Shown here: positions 17,862-25,890 of the stretch, one piece after another | How the letters are laid out: each line of letters starts with the position of its first letter | Position numbering within the stretch: the first letter of the stretch is position 1 | Source of the DNA: Streptomyces sp. Root1304 | GTDB lineage: Bacteria > Actinomycetota > Actinomycetes > Streptomycetales > Streptomycetaceae | Length of the DNA: 64,000 bases | Assembly (NCBI RefSeq): GCF_001426405.1 | Contig: NZ_LMEP01000025.1 | Location: forward strand, 516,750-580,749 | Direction: 5' to 3' | Position numbers and translations under genes: made by a program | Notes under the pieces: generated by a model | What the model was told of the DNA's origin: nothing | The model's database searches: none | Seen by the model: the letters and a program-made list of their open reading frames with translations, nothing else

Positions 17862-17900
17862 AAGAGGCCGGTACGGACCTGGGGTCCGTACCGGCCTCTT
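17862..17900. terminator. Bidirectional terminator between the MocR gene and sffA
   Basis: A perfect 18-bp stem (17862-17879 with 17883-17900) with a 3-base loop, placed between two converging genes. It has AA at the left foot and TT at the right. Confidence 0.9.
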
Positions 17901-17915
17901 GGGGTTCTCCGGGGC

Positions 17916-19544
17916 TCAGCCCTCCGCCGGGACCGGCGTGTGGAGGGGCGCCGGGCCCGCCGGCTCCGGCTCGGTGCGCGGCGCCGGTGCCGGTTCGGCG
18001 GCCGAGACGGGGACGGTCTCGACCACCGCGGTGGTGGCCCCGCGCCGCTCCGGGAGCAGTGCGAGCACGGCCCTGCGGTGGCACTCGCTGGTCGCGTCGT
18101 CGTACGGGTCGGGCGTGGCCGGCACCTGGAGCCGCAGGACCGGGCCGTTGCCCAGGCGCGCGTACCCGCGGCCCGGCGGGACCTCGGGCGTCGGGGTGGT
18201 GTGCGGCCCGGCGCCCAGGACCGCCGCGATCTGCTCCGGCGCGGCCGGACCGAGCACGATCCGGGCCCTGGTGTGGGCGCGTACCGCCTCGCTCAGCGTG
18301 TCCGCGCTGTCGAACTGCTCGGCGACCACCACGGTGACCTGCGCGGCGCGCCCGTGCCGCAGCGGCACCTGGAGCAGCTCCTGCGGGTCGGGGCGGCCGT
18401 CGGCGGCGGCCAGGTGCCCCAGGACGCCCGGACGATCGAGGAGGATCCACAGCGGGCGCCGGGTGTCCTCGGGCACCGGGTGGCCGGCCTGCCGGGCGCG
18501 GTTGGCGGCGATCAGCCGGCGCTCGGTCTCGTGCGCCGCCCATTCCAGGGTGGTCAGGGCGCCGGAGAGGCCGCACTCGACGGCCAGGACGCCGTCCCGG
18601 CCGGTGAGGCAGGCGTACTCGCCCGTGCCGCCGCCCTCGACGATCAGGACGTCGCCGTGGGGGAGAGCCTGGAGCGCGATCGACCGCAGCAGGGAGGTGG
18701 TGCCGCTGCCCGGCTGTCCGACGGCGAGCAGATGCGGCTCGGTGGAGCGGGGACCGGTGCGCCAGACCACGGCCGGCGCGTCCTCCGTGCCGTCCGCCGC
18801 GACCACGGGCACGGTCCGCTGCACGGCGTCCGCGTCGGTGAAGCCGAGCACCGTCTCGCCCGGCACGGTCACGAAGCGCTGGGCGGCGATCGTGGTGGGC
18901 AGGGCGGGCAGCACGCTCATGACGAGCCGGTTGCCCTCCTCGTCCCAGTCGAAGCGGTACTCGCGGCCGCGCCCCGACTTCGCGTGGAGCAGCTGCTCGA
19001 TGCGCGCGCGTGCGGCGGGCTCGCCGTCGGTGAAGTACGGGGGGTACGCGATCCTCAGCTGGGTGAGCCGTCCGTCCTCGTCGAAGGCGTACTCGCCGAA
19101 GGCACCGCTCCAGTCGCCGCCGTGGGCGAAGAGCGGGGTGGGGTCCTCCGCCACGGAGAAGTACGGGACGAGAGCCTCGTAGAGGCCCTTGAGCCGGGCG
19201 ATCTCCGCGTCGTCGGGCCCGGTCTTCACGACCGGGCGCTCGCGTCCCTTCCACGCCGCCGCGCCCATGAGCGTGACGAGCGCGAGGAGCGGCCCGTACG
19301 GCACGAGGGCGATGACCAGGACGCAGGCCGCGACCAGGAGCAGCGTGGGACCACGCCGCTCCTTGGGGGTCGCGGCCCACTTGGCGCGCGCGGTCGCGGC
19401 CAGCTTCCGCAGACCGCGGGAGACCGTGATCAGCGGATGGAGCACGTCGGTGGCGCTGTCGGCGGCCGTACGCGCGATCTCTCGACTGCGAGCGATCTGT
19501 GCGCTGCCGCTGCTCAGAATGCGGGGGAGTGGTCGCCGGGCCAC
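17916..19544 (-). CDS. sffA: SffA, SpoIIIE/FtsK-like septum protein
   Basis: A 542-residue membrane-anchored P-loop protein. Two hydrophobic helices lie at about 67-97, a linker follows, and the ATPase-like domain begins near 225. The Walker A position reads GQPGSGTTS (276-284): the invariant Lys is Thr282, so nucleotide use may be lost or altered. A Walker B-like PLWILLDRPG is present, and the C-terminal 40 residues are Pro/Ala-rich. In S. coelicolor SffA is brought to sporulation septa by SmeA and aids DNA segregation and spore maturation. The order smeA then sffA with a 37-base gap is kept here, which supports the identity. Confidence 0.87.
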   Translation of the reverse strand: MARRPLPRILSSGSAQIARSREIARTAADSATDVLHPLITVSRGLRKLAATARAKWAATPKERRGPTLLLVAACVLVIALVPYGPLLALVTLMGAAAWKGRERPVVKTGPDDAEIARLKGLYEALVPYFSVAEDPTPLFAHGGDWSGAFGEYAFDEDGRLTQLRIAYPPYFTDGEPAARARIEQLLHAKSGRGREYRFDWDEEGNRLVMSVLPALPTTIAAQRFVTVPGETVLGFTDADAVQRTVPVVAADGTEDAPAVVWRTGPRSTEPHLLAVGQPGSGTTSLLRSIALQALPHGDVLIVEGGGTGEYACLTGRDGVLAVECGLSGALTTLEWAAHETERRLIAANRARQAGHPVPEDTRRPLWILLDRPGVLGHLAAADGRPDPQELLQVPLRHGRAAQVTVVVAEQFDSADTLSEAVRAHTRARIVLGPAAPEQIAAVLGAGPHTTPTPEVPPGRGYARLGNGPVLRLQVPATPDPYDDATSECHRRAVLALLPERRGATTAVVETVPVSAAEPAPAPRTEPEPAGPAPLHTPVPAEG

Positions 19545-19581
19545 GAAGTACTCCTGAAGGGGTGGAAGGGACGGAAGGGCG

Positions 19582-19776
19582 TCAGAACTTGATCCCGCCC
19601 AGCAGGCCGGCGAGGCTCTGGCCGCCCGCCGTGATGCTCGGGGCGATGGCGGTACCCGCGAGGTAGAAGCCGAACAGCGCGCTGACGAGGGCGTGCGAGG
19701 CCTTCATCCCGTCCTTCTTGAAGAACAGGAAGCAGATGATGCCGAGCAGGACCACGCCTGAGATGGACAGGATCAT
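19582..19776 (-). CDS. smeA: SmeA, small sporulation membrane protein
   Basis: A 64-residue protein with two hydrophobic segments (about 1-19 and 29-48) joined by a short KKDGMK loop. The Gly/Ser-rich end includes SITAGGQSLAGLLGG. The size, two-helix layout and position directly before sffA match SmeA, which places SffA at sporulation septa. ATG 19776 follows GGAGA. In S. coelicolor the operon is active only in sporulating hyphae. The promoter region is unusually AT-rich for this genome. Confidence 0.87.
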   Translation of the reverse strand: MILSISGVVLLGIICFLFFKKDGMKASHALVSALFGFYLAGTAIAPSITAGGQSLAGLLGGIKF

Positions 19777-20083
19777 TGGGGGTTCTCCTGGTTGAGGGGA
19801 CAGTCACCATGAGTCCTTCCAAGTTCACCGCAAGTATCTATGTGACTAAAGGTTCATTAGAGTGAAAAACGGCCGATTTCACTTGACCGGCGGACATCGA
19901 ACAGACCGCCGAGTGGCGAAATGCCCGGCGTGCGTTAGAGGAGGGTTCCGGGGGCGGACTGCCGTGATCTTTGCCTCGGTCGGGCGAGGTCATGTCACCG
20001 AACGGGCAGTACCCTGTCGATTCACTCGTACGGCGGCGCTCGCCGTGCGCGGCCCGACACAGTAGGAGAGGCGGTCCCATCCG
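19777..20083. promoter_or_regulatory. Divergent promoter region smeA / ankyrin gene
   Basis: 307 bases without a gene. Positions about 19835-19885 are strikingly AT-rich for this chromosome. AGTGAAA (19861-19867) and TTTCACT (19877-19883) form an inverted repeat. A minus-strand TAGATA near 19841 could be the smeA -10. On the plus strand TACCCT near 20010 could serve the ankyrin gene. No known WhiG or WhiA site was assigned. Confidence 0.45.
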
Positions 20084-20476
20084 ATGAGCGAGACTCCGGA
20101 CCCCGAGGTCATCGAGCTGGCGTCCAAGGTGTTCGACCTCGCCCGCACCGGGGACGCCGACGCGCTCGCCGCCTACGTCGACGCGGGCGTGCCCGCGAAC
20201 CTCACCAACGACAAGGGCGACTCCCTCGTCATGCTCGCCGCCTACCACGGCCACGCCGCCGCGGTCTCCGCCCTCCTCGCGCGCGGCGCCGACGCCGACC
20301 GCGCCAACGACCGCGGGCAGACCCCGCTCGCCGGCGCCGTCTTCAAGGGCGAGGACGCCGTCGTCCGCGCTCTCCTCGCGGGAGGCGCAAATCCGGAAGC
20401 CGGGACTCCGTCCGCCGTGGACACCGCCCGGATGTTCGGCAAGACCGAACTCCTGGAGCTCTTCGGAGTCCGGTGA
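20084..20476 (+). CDS. Ankyrin-repeat protein
   Basis: A 130-residue protein made almost entirely of three ankyrin repeats (about 20-125), with consensus pieces such as KGDSLVMLAAYHGHAAAVSALLARGAD and RGQTPLAGAVFKGEDAVVRALL, given here only as short landmarks. Ankyrin units are protein-binding scaffolds; no catalytic domain or signal peptide is present. The ribosome site GGAGAGG sits about 13 bases before ATG 20084. It is divergent from smeA, which may place it under developmental control, but that is inference from position. Confidence 0.85.
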   Translation: MSETPDPEVIELASKVFDLARTGDADALAAYVDAGVPANLTNDKGDSLVMLAAYHGHAAAVSALLARGADADRANDRGQTPLAGAVFKGEDAVVRALLAGGANPEAGTPSAVDTARMFGKTELLELFGVR

Positions 20477-20732
20477 ACGGACACTGAACCCCAGGTGAGA
20501 GCGGCGTCGTAAATGTGGTCGCGGTGGCGAAATGGGTGGGTCATCATGACGTCGGGCCCGGCAAAACGGGCCACCGACGAGAGGCTGAGGAAGATGGTCA
20601 CTGGCAGGCGAAGCACGACGAGCGGCCCGACATGTTGCCGCACGGCCTAGGCGTACGGGCGATGTACCGCCCGACCCGGGTCATCCCGGTTTCCCCCGGT
20701 CGTGTCGACAGCTTGATGTGAGGCGTCTTCCC

Positions 20733-22148
20733 ATGTTCGATCCAGTCATAGCGCCGAGCGGCACCCTGCTCGGCCTGCTGCAGCGGGGCCGCGGCGACGG
20801 CACCCTGCACGCACTCGCCGCGCCACGCGCCGAGGCCCTCGCGGCCCTGAACCACTGCGTTCTCGACGACCCCCGCCACGACTGGCAGGTCGAGAACCGC
20901 TCCCTGTACTACGCCCGTCTCTACCTGGACCTCCACGGCGGTCTCGACGAGATCGAGGCGCACCTGTTCGGTGCCGAGGACCACCTCGACACCGAGGAGT
21001 CCCGGACCGGGCTCGCGCTCTCCGTCCTCGGGCACCTCGCGTCCTACGGCCGCCAGGACGCCCTGCTTTTGCTCCGTCGCTACGCGGCGACCGGCACGAA
21101 CTGGGCCTGGGCCCTCGACGAGCTGGCGCTCCGCGACGACGACGCCGGACTCCGCGCGCTCGCCCTGCCCGTACTGGCCCGCTTCCCGGCCGACGCCGAG
21201 GGCGACGCCGAACTGGCCGGCGTGGTGCGCGACGCCTACGAACCCCGCCCCTGGCGCCTGTGGGCCGACGACCGGCGCGACGCCGTCGGCGCCCGGGTCA
21301 GGGCCGCCCGTGAACAGGGCTCCTTCGACCGCTGGCAGCGCCAGATGCGCCCGGCCGGGCCCCGCCCGGGCTGGAGCGTCCGCGCCGTCCTCGACTGGGC
21401 GCAGGAGGGGTACGAACGCGGAGCCGTGCTGTACGGCCCCGCCGCCCGCTGCCTCACCGCCGTCGCGGGACCCGAGGACCGGCCCGAGCTCCTCGCCGCC
21501 GCCCGGCACGGCGCGGTGGGAGCCCGGGGCGCCGCCCTGCACCATCTCGCCGAGTCGCAGGACCCCGCCGTCCTCGACCTGGTCGAGGCCGCCGCCGACG
21601 GGGACTCCCGCGAGGTCGCGGAAGCCGCCGTCGCCGCGTACCGGCGGATGTGCGGACAGGACGCGGTGGCCCGCGCCCGCGCGTGGGTCCGCAGGACCGA
21701 CGACCTCGGCGCCGCCGCCGCCGACGTGCTCGCCTGCCGCGGGACCGCCCAGGACTCCCCCTCCGTCCTCGGCGCCCTCCGCGACACCGTCCGCTCCCAG
21801 GGGCCCGACGCCCCCGTCCTCGCCGGTCTCGTCGACGGCGCGGGCCGCCTCGGCATCGCCTGCGCGGCGCCCGTGCTGCGCCACGTCTACCGCGAGACGG
21901 CCTCCTCCCAGCTCCGCGGGCGCGTGGCCCGCGCCCTCGCCAGCACCGACCCGACCTTCGCGACCGGCTTCGCCGTCGAATGCCTCTGGGACTGCGAGGA
22001 GACCACCCGCGAGGTGGCGGCCCAGCACGCCGAGACCGGGGACGTACGCGTCGCCGAACGATTGCGCCGCCTCGCCGCGGACCCGGCCGAGGAAGTCGAG
22101 GTCCAGACGGCGGTGCGCAACCGGATAGGGCCGGACCTCCAGGTCTGA
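20733..22148 (+). CDS. HEAT-repeat protein
   Basis: A 471-residue all-helical protein. Repeated helix pairs rich in Ala, Leu, Asp and Arg (for example ARHGAVGARGAALHHLAES and DPAVLDLVEAAADGDSREVA) suggest HEAT/PBS-lyase-like repeats from about residue 70 to the end. There is no membrane helix. I prefer ATG 20733, preceded by GAGG at 10 bases, over the in-frame GTG 20718. Such repeats act as protein-protein platforms. The partner is not indicated by context. A hairpin at 22260 may end the transcript. Confidence 0.75.
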   Translation: MFDPVIAPSGTLLGLLQRGRGDGTLHALAAPRAEALAALNHCVLDDPRHDWQVENRSLYYARLYLDLHGGLDEIEAHLFGAEDHLDTEESRTGLALSVLGHLASYGRQDALLLLRRYAATGTNWAWALDELALRDDDAGLRALALPVLARFPADAEGDAELAGVVRDAYEPRPWRLWADDRRDAVGARVRAAREQGSFDRWQRQMRPAGPRPGWSVRAVLDWAQEGYERGAVLYGPAARCLTAVAGPEDRPELLAAARHGAVGARGAALHHLAESQDPAVLDLVEAAADGDSREVAEAAVAAYRRMCGQDAVARARAWVRRTDDLGAAAADVLACRGTAQDSPSVLGALRDTVRSQGPDAPVLAGLVDGAGRLGIACAAPVLRHVYRETASSQLRGRVARALASTDPTFATGFAVECLWDCEETTREVAAQHAETGDVRVAERLRRLAADPAEEVEVQTAVRNRIGPDLQV

Positions 22149-22259
22149 CCCGGTCACTCCCGTCACCCCGCTCCGGGGCGGCGCGGCCCCCGGCGGTGAA
22201 CCCGCCGAGCGTGGGCCCCGTCCCGGAGCAGGGGGCGGGCGGGGGTGTCCCCGGGACCC

Positions 22260-22291
22260 CGAGGGTCCGGACCGTGCGGTCCGGGCCCTCG
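22260..22291 (+). terminator. Hairpin after the HEAT gene
   Basis: A 15-bp stem (22260-22274 with 22277-22291, one G-T pair) about 110 bases after the stop and 150 bases before the next start. A tail of T is lacking. Confidence 0.5.
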
Positions 22292-22439
22292 CCCGTATCC
22301 GGAACCGCCCCCGCCGCGTCGCCCCGGTGCCGCACCTCTCCGGCCCCGGACGGGCAGCGCGCGAAACGCTCATGGGACGTTCCCTCCCCGTCCAGATCGA
22401 CGTTGTCGGGGACACGCCGGACGCGACGACAACACCCCT

Positions 22440-23561
22440 ATGCGTGTCGTCATCGTCACCGAATCCTTCCCTCCCGACGTCAACGGTGTGGCGCACTGCG
22501 CCCTGCAGACCGCGCGCCACCTCGTCCGGCGGGGCCACACCCCGCTCGTCATCGCCCCCGCCGTCGCCGACCAGGCGGCCGACGCCGAAGCGCCGTGCGC
22601 CGTCGTCCGGGTGCCCTCCCTCCCCCTGCCCGGCTATCCGCAGGTCCGGGTCGCCCTGCCCAGCCGCCGGGTCGCCGCGGCCATCGCCGCCCACCGTGCC
22701 GACCTCGTCCACCTCGCGGGACCGTTCGTCCTCGGGGTGCGCGGGATGACGGCCGCCGCACGGCTCGGCATCCCCGCCGTCGCCGTCTACCAGACCGACC
22801 TTGCCGGATACGCCCGCACCTACGTGGGAACCGGTGAGAGCGCCGCATGGCGCCGGCTCCGCGCCGTGCACGGCGCCGCCGACCGGACCCTCGCCCCGTC
22901 CTCCGCGGCCGTCCGCGACCTGGAGGAGCACGGCATAGGGCGCATACGGCTCTGGGGGCGCGGGGTCGACACGACCCGCTTCCGGCCCGGGCTGCGCGAC
23001 CACGCCCTGCGCCGGGAACTCGCCCCCGACGGGGAACTCCTCGTCGGCTACGTGGGCCGGCTCGCCCCCGAGAAGCGCGTGGACCTCCTCGCCGGAGCGG
23101 GAGCACTTCCCGGGACACGGCTGGTCGTCGTCGGGGACGGCCCGAGCGGACCGGCGCTGCGCGCCGCGCTGCCGGACGCCCGGTTCCTGGGCCGCCGGAC
23201 CGGCGACGACCTCGCCCGGATCTTCGCCTCGCTCGACGTCTTCGCCCACACGGGTCCCTTCGAGACCTTCTGCCAGACCGTCCAGGAGGCCATGGCGAGC
23301 GGTATCCCGGTGATCGCCCCGGCGGCCGGCGGGCCGCTGGACCTCGTCGACCACGGGCGCACCGGACTCCTCGTGCCCCCGGGCGACCCGACCGCGCTGC
23401 GTACGGCGGTCGCCTCCCTCGCCGCCTCGCCGGAACTGCGCACGGCGTACGGCCTCGCGGGGCGGGCGGCCGTCGAGGGCCGCACCTGGGAGGCGCTCGG
23501 CGACGAGCTGATCGGCCACTACCTGGAGGTCCTGCGCGAGCGGACGGCGGTGGCGGCGTGA
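22440..23561 (+). CDS. GT4 glycosyltransferase (mannosyltransferase-like)
   Basis: A 373-residue retaining GT-B enzyme. The N lobe starts VVIVTESFPPDVNGVA, the acceptor-side signature of PimB/MgtA-type mannosyltransferases. The C lobe has GYVGRLAPEKRVDLL, a sugar-nucleotide clamp, and the EX7E motif in FETFCQTVQEAMASG. It probably uses GDP-mannose to glycosylate a lipid or polyprenyl acceptor on the inner membrane face. The start is ATG 22440; the frame is open upstream but without coding character. Its stop overlaps the start of a second GT4 gene, and the run continues through an SGNH hydrolase. Confidence 0.88.
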   Translation: MRVVIVTESFPPDVNGVAHCALQTARHLVRRGHTPLVIAPAVADQAADAEAPCAVVRVPSLPLPGYPQVRVALPSRRVAAAIAAHRADLVHLAGPFVLGVRGMTAAARLGIPAVAVYQTDLAGYARTYVGTGESAAWRRLRAVHGAADRTLAPSSAAVRDLEEHGIGRIRLWGRGVDTTRFRPGLRDHALRRELAPDGELLVGYVGRLAPEKRVDLLAGAGALPGTRLVVVGDGPSGPALRAALPDARFLGRRTGDDLARIFASLDVFAHTGPFETFCQTVQEAMASGIPVIAPAAGGPLDLVDHGRTGLLVPPGDPTALRTAVASLAASPELRTAYGLAGRAAVEGRTWEALGDELIGHYLEVLRERTAVAA

Positions 23562-23701
23562 ACGGCGGCAGCGGTGTGAACAGCGATGTCGGTGTGAACA
23601 GTGGCGGTCGTGTGAACAGTAACTGCGGTGTGAACAGCGACGGTGCTGTGAACGGGGGCGGCGCTGTGAACAGCGACGGTGCTGTGAACGGGGGCGGGGG
23701 T
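23558..23701 (+). repeat. Eight 18-bp tandem repeats, each with GTG
   Basis: Units start at 23558, 23576, 23594, 23612, 23630, 23648, 23666 and 23684. Each starts with GTGAAC, and the remaining 12 bases vary. The period is a multiple of three, so the frame is kept at any copy number. There are no spacers, so this is not a CRISPR array. Confidence 0.95.
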
Positions 23702-24898
23702 TCGCACGGTCACGAGGGCGTGCCCGACGGCCACGGCGGCGGGCTGCGGATCGTCCGGCTGGCGAACTTCGTGACGCCCACCTCCGGCGGCCTCCGGACC
23801 GCCCTCGACCAGCTCGGCCGCGGCTATCTGGCGGCCGGGCACGAGCCCGTCCTCGTCGTCCCCGGCGACGTCGCCAGTGACGTCCGTACCGAGCAGGGGC
23901 GGGTCATCACCCTGCCCGGCCCGGTGCTGCCCGGTACAGGTGGCTACCGGGTGCTCGCGGACCGGCGCCGGGTCCGCCGGCTCCTGGACGACCTCGCGCC
24001 CGACCGGATCGAGGTCTCGGACCGTACGACCCTGCGCTGGACGGGGGAGTGGGCGCGACGCGCGCGTGTGCCGTCGGTGATGGTCTCCCACGAGACGGCG
24101 GACGGGGTGCTGCGCACCTGGGGCGCCCCGCCGGCCCTCGCGGCCCGCGCCGCGGACCGGCTCAACCGGCGTACCGCCTGGGCGTTCGCCCGGATCGTCT
24201 GCACGACGGGATGGGCGGAACGGGAGTTCGTGCGGATCGGGGCCCGCAACGTCGTACGGGCCCCGCTCGGCGTGGACCTGGACCGCTGCCGGCCCGGCCG
24301 TCGCAGCACCGTCCTCCGGGCCCGGTACGCGGACGGGGAGCGGGTGCTGCTGTTGCTCTGCTCGCGCCTCTCCGTCGAGAAGCGGCCCGGCACGGCCCTG
24401 GACGCCCTCGCGGAGCTGCGGGAGGCGGGCGTGGCGGCGGCCCTGGTGGTCGCGGGCGACGGGCCGCTGCGGGGCGCCCTGGAGCGACGGGCGAGGGAAC
24501 GGCGGCTTCCGGTGCGCTTCCTGGGGCACCTCGCCGACCGGGAGGCCCTGGCGGACCTCCAGGCAGCGGCCGACGTGTGCCTCGCCCCCGGACCGGCGGA
24601 GACGTTCGGCCTGTCCGCCCTCGAAGCCCTCGCCTGCGGGACCCCCGTCGTCGTCAGCGCCTCCTCCGCCCTCCCCGAGGTCGTCGGGACAGCCGGTGCC
24701 TCGGCCGTGGACACCCCGGGCGCCTTCGCCTCCGCCGCGCGCGGGCTGCTCGCCCTCCCGGAGCGCACCCGCCGCGAGGCGGCACGCGCGCGTGCCGAGG
24801 TGTTCACCTGGGACCGTGCCGTCGCCGCCTTCCTCCGCGCCCACGACGCCACCGCCCCGGCGACCGCGCCCCGCCTGTCCGAGGGGGTGCGCGGATGA
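23558..24898 (+). CDS. GT4 glycosyltransferase with repeat-encoded N terminus
   Basis: A 446-residue GT-B enzyme if started at GTG 23558, which overlaps the previous stop (GTGA). The true fold begins near residue 63 (LRIVRLANFVTPTSGGL). Later it has LLLCSRLSVEKRP and the EX7E motif in AETFGLSALEALACG. Residues 1-48 come from eight exact-phase 18-bp repeats, each beginning GTGAAC, so any of eight in-frame GTG codons could initiate. The head is Gly/Asn/Val-rich and probably disordered. It is coupled downstream to the SGNH gene by ATGA. Sugar and acceptor are unknown; mannose is likely by analogy with its partner. Confidence 0.85.
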   Translation: MNGGSGVNSDVGVNSGGRVNSNCGVNSDGAVNGGGAVNSDGAVNGGGGSHGHEGVPDGHGGGLRIVRLANFVTPTSGGLRTALDQLGRGYLAAGHEPVLVVPGDVASDVRTEQGRVITLPGPVLPGTGGYRVLADRRRVRRLLDDLAPDRIEVSDRTTLRWTGEWARRARVPSVMVSHETADGVLRTWGAPPALAARAADRLNRRTAWAFARIVCTTGWAEREFVRIGARNVVRAPLGVDLDRCRPGRRSTVLRARYADGERVLLLLCSRLSVEKRPGTALDALAELREAGVAAALVVAGDGPLRGALERRARERRLPVRFLGHLADREALADLQAAADVCLAPGPAETFGLSALEALACGTPVVVSASSALPEVVGTAGASAVDTPGAFASAARGLLALPERTRREAARARAEVFTWDRAVAAFLRAHDATAPATAPRLSEGVRG

Positions 24899-25890
24899 CA
24901 CCGGACCAGGGGCCCGCCGCGGTCGCCGTGGCGCCGCCGCCCGCACCTTCCCCCTCGCCGGCTCTCGCGCCCCCGCCCGCGCGCGTACCTCCGTCCCGGC
25001 AGGTTCCCGGACCCGACGACGGCGCTTCCCACGCTGCCGTACCCGCTCCCGCCCGCCCCCTCCGGTTCGCCGTGCTCGGGGACTCGCTCAGCGAGGGCGT
25101 CGGGGACCGGGTGGACGGGGCCTGGCGGGGCTGGGCACCGCTCCTCGCCGACGGGCTCGCCGCCGACGGCCGGGAGACGGTCCTCCTGAACCTCGCCGTC
25201 AGCGGGGCCCTCTGCGGCGACGTCGCCGAACGCCAGGCGCCCCGCGCCCTCGCCTTCGGCCCGCACCTCGCCTCCGTCGTCGTCGGCGTCAACGACACCC
25301 TGCGCCACGGCTTCGACATCGGGACCGTCGCCCGCCACCTGAACCGGGTCTGCGCCGACCTGGACGCCGCCGGAGCCGTCCTCCTCACCGCGTGCCTGCC
25401 CGACCCCGGCCGGATGCTCGGTCTGCCGCCGCCGCTGGCCCGCCCGCTCGCCCGGCGCCAGCGCTCCGTGAACGCCGTCGTGCACGCCCTCTCCGTCCGG
25501 TACGGGGCCGTCCACCTGCATCTCGCCGACGAGGCCTGGACCCGGGACCGCGCCCTGTGGAGCGCCGACCGGCTCCACCCCGGCGAGCGCGGCCACCGGG
25601 CCGTCGCCGAGGGCTTCCACCGCCTCCTCGCGGAGCGGGGACTCGCCCACGGCGCACCCCCCGAGCGCGAGCCCGTCCAACCGCCCCCGACGCGCGCGGA
25701 GGCGGCGCTGTGGCTCGCCACCGCCGGCACCGGCTGGATCCTCCGGCGCAGCCGCGACCTGCTCCCGCAGCTCCTGCTGCTCGCCGCCGCCGAGCTGCGG
25801 CACTGGGCGGACGGCACCGGCACCGTCCCGCTCGACACCCGCGCCGAGAACGCCCTCGCCGCCGCGCTCGCGGCCACAATGGGGAGATGA
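24895..25890 (+). CDS. SGNH/GDSL hydrolase
   Basis: A 331-residue protein. The first 50 or so residues are Pro/Ala-rich and probably disordered; there is no clear signal peptide. The hydrolase domain follows, with block I VLGDSLSEGV (catalytic Ser), block III VVVGVNDT and block V DRLHPGERG (Asp and His). It probably deacylates an ester on a lipid or sugar. ATG 24895 overlaps the stop of the glycosyltransferase gene, and its own stop overlaps the next start (ATGA). Co-translation with two glycosyltransferases suggests trimming of a glycolipid or glycan. Confidence 0.88.
   Translation: MTPDQGPAAVAVAPPPAPSPSPALAPPPARVPPSRQVPGPDDGASHAAVPAPARPLRFAVLGDSLSEGVGDRVDGAWRGWAPLLADGLAADGRETVLLNLAVSGALCGDVAERQAPRALAFGPHLASVVVGVNDTLRHGFDIGTVARHLNRVCADLDAAGAVLLTACLPDPGRMLGLPPPLARPLARRQRSVNAVVHALSVRYGAVHLHLADEAWTRDRALWSADRLHPGERGHRAVAEGFHRLLAERGLAHGAPPEREPVQPPPTRAEAALWLATAGTGWILRRSRDLLPQLLLLAAAELRHWADGTGTVPLDTRAENALAAALAATMGR

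Noticed and set aside
20515..20721. 68-codon frame between the ankyrin and HEAT genes
   Set aside because: No ribosome site, poor codon bias and no conserved pattern.
20598..23519. Long minus-strand frame across the HEAT gene and first glycosyltransferase
   Set aside because: It crosses an intergenic region and a hairpin, and has no motif. The plus-strand products are clear.
23558..23701. CRISPR-like repetitive array
   Set aside because: Units are directly adjacent without spacers, are imperfect, and lie in frame within a coding start.
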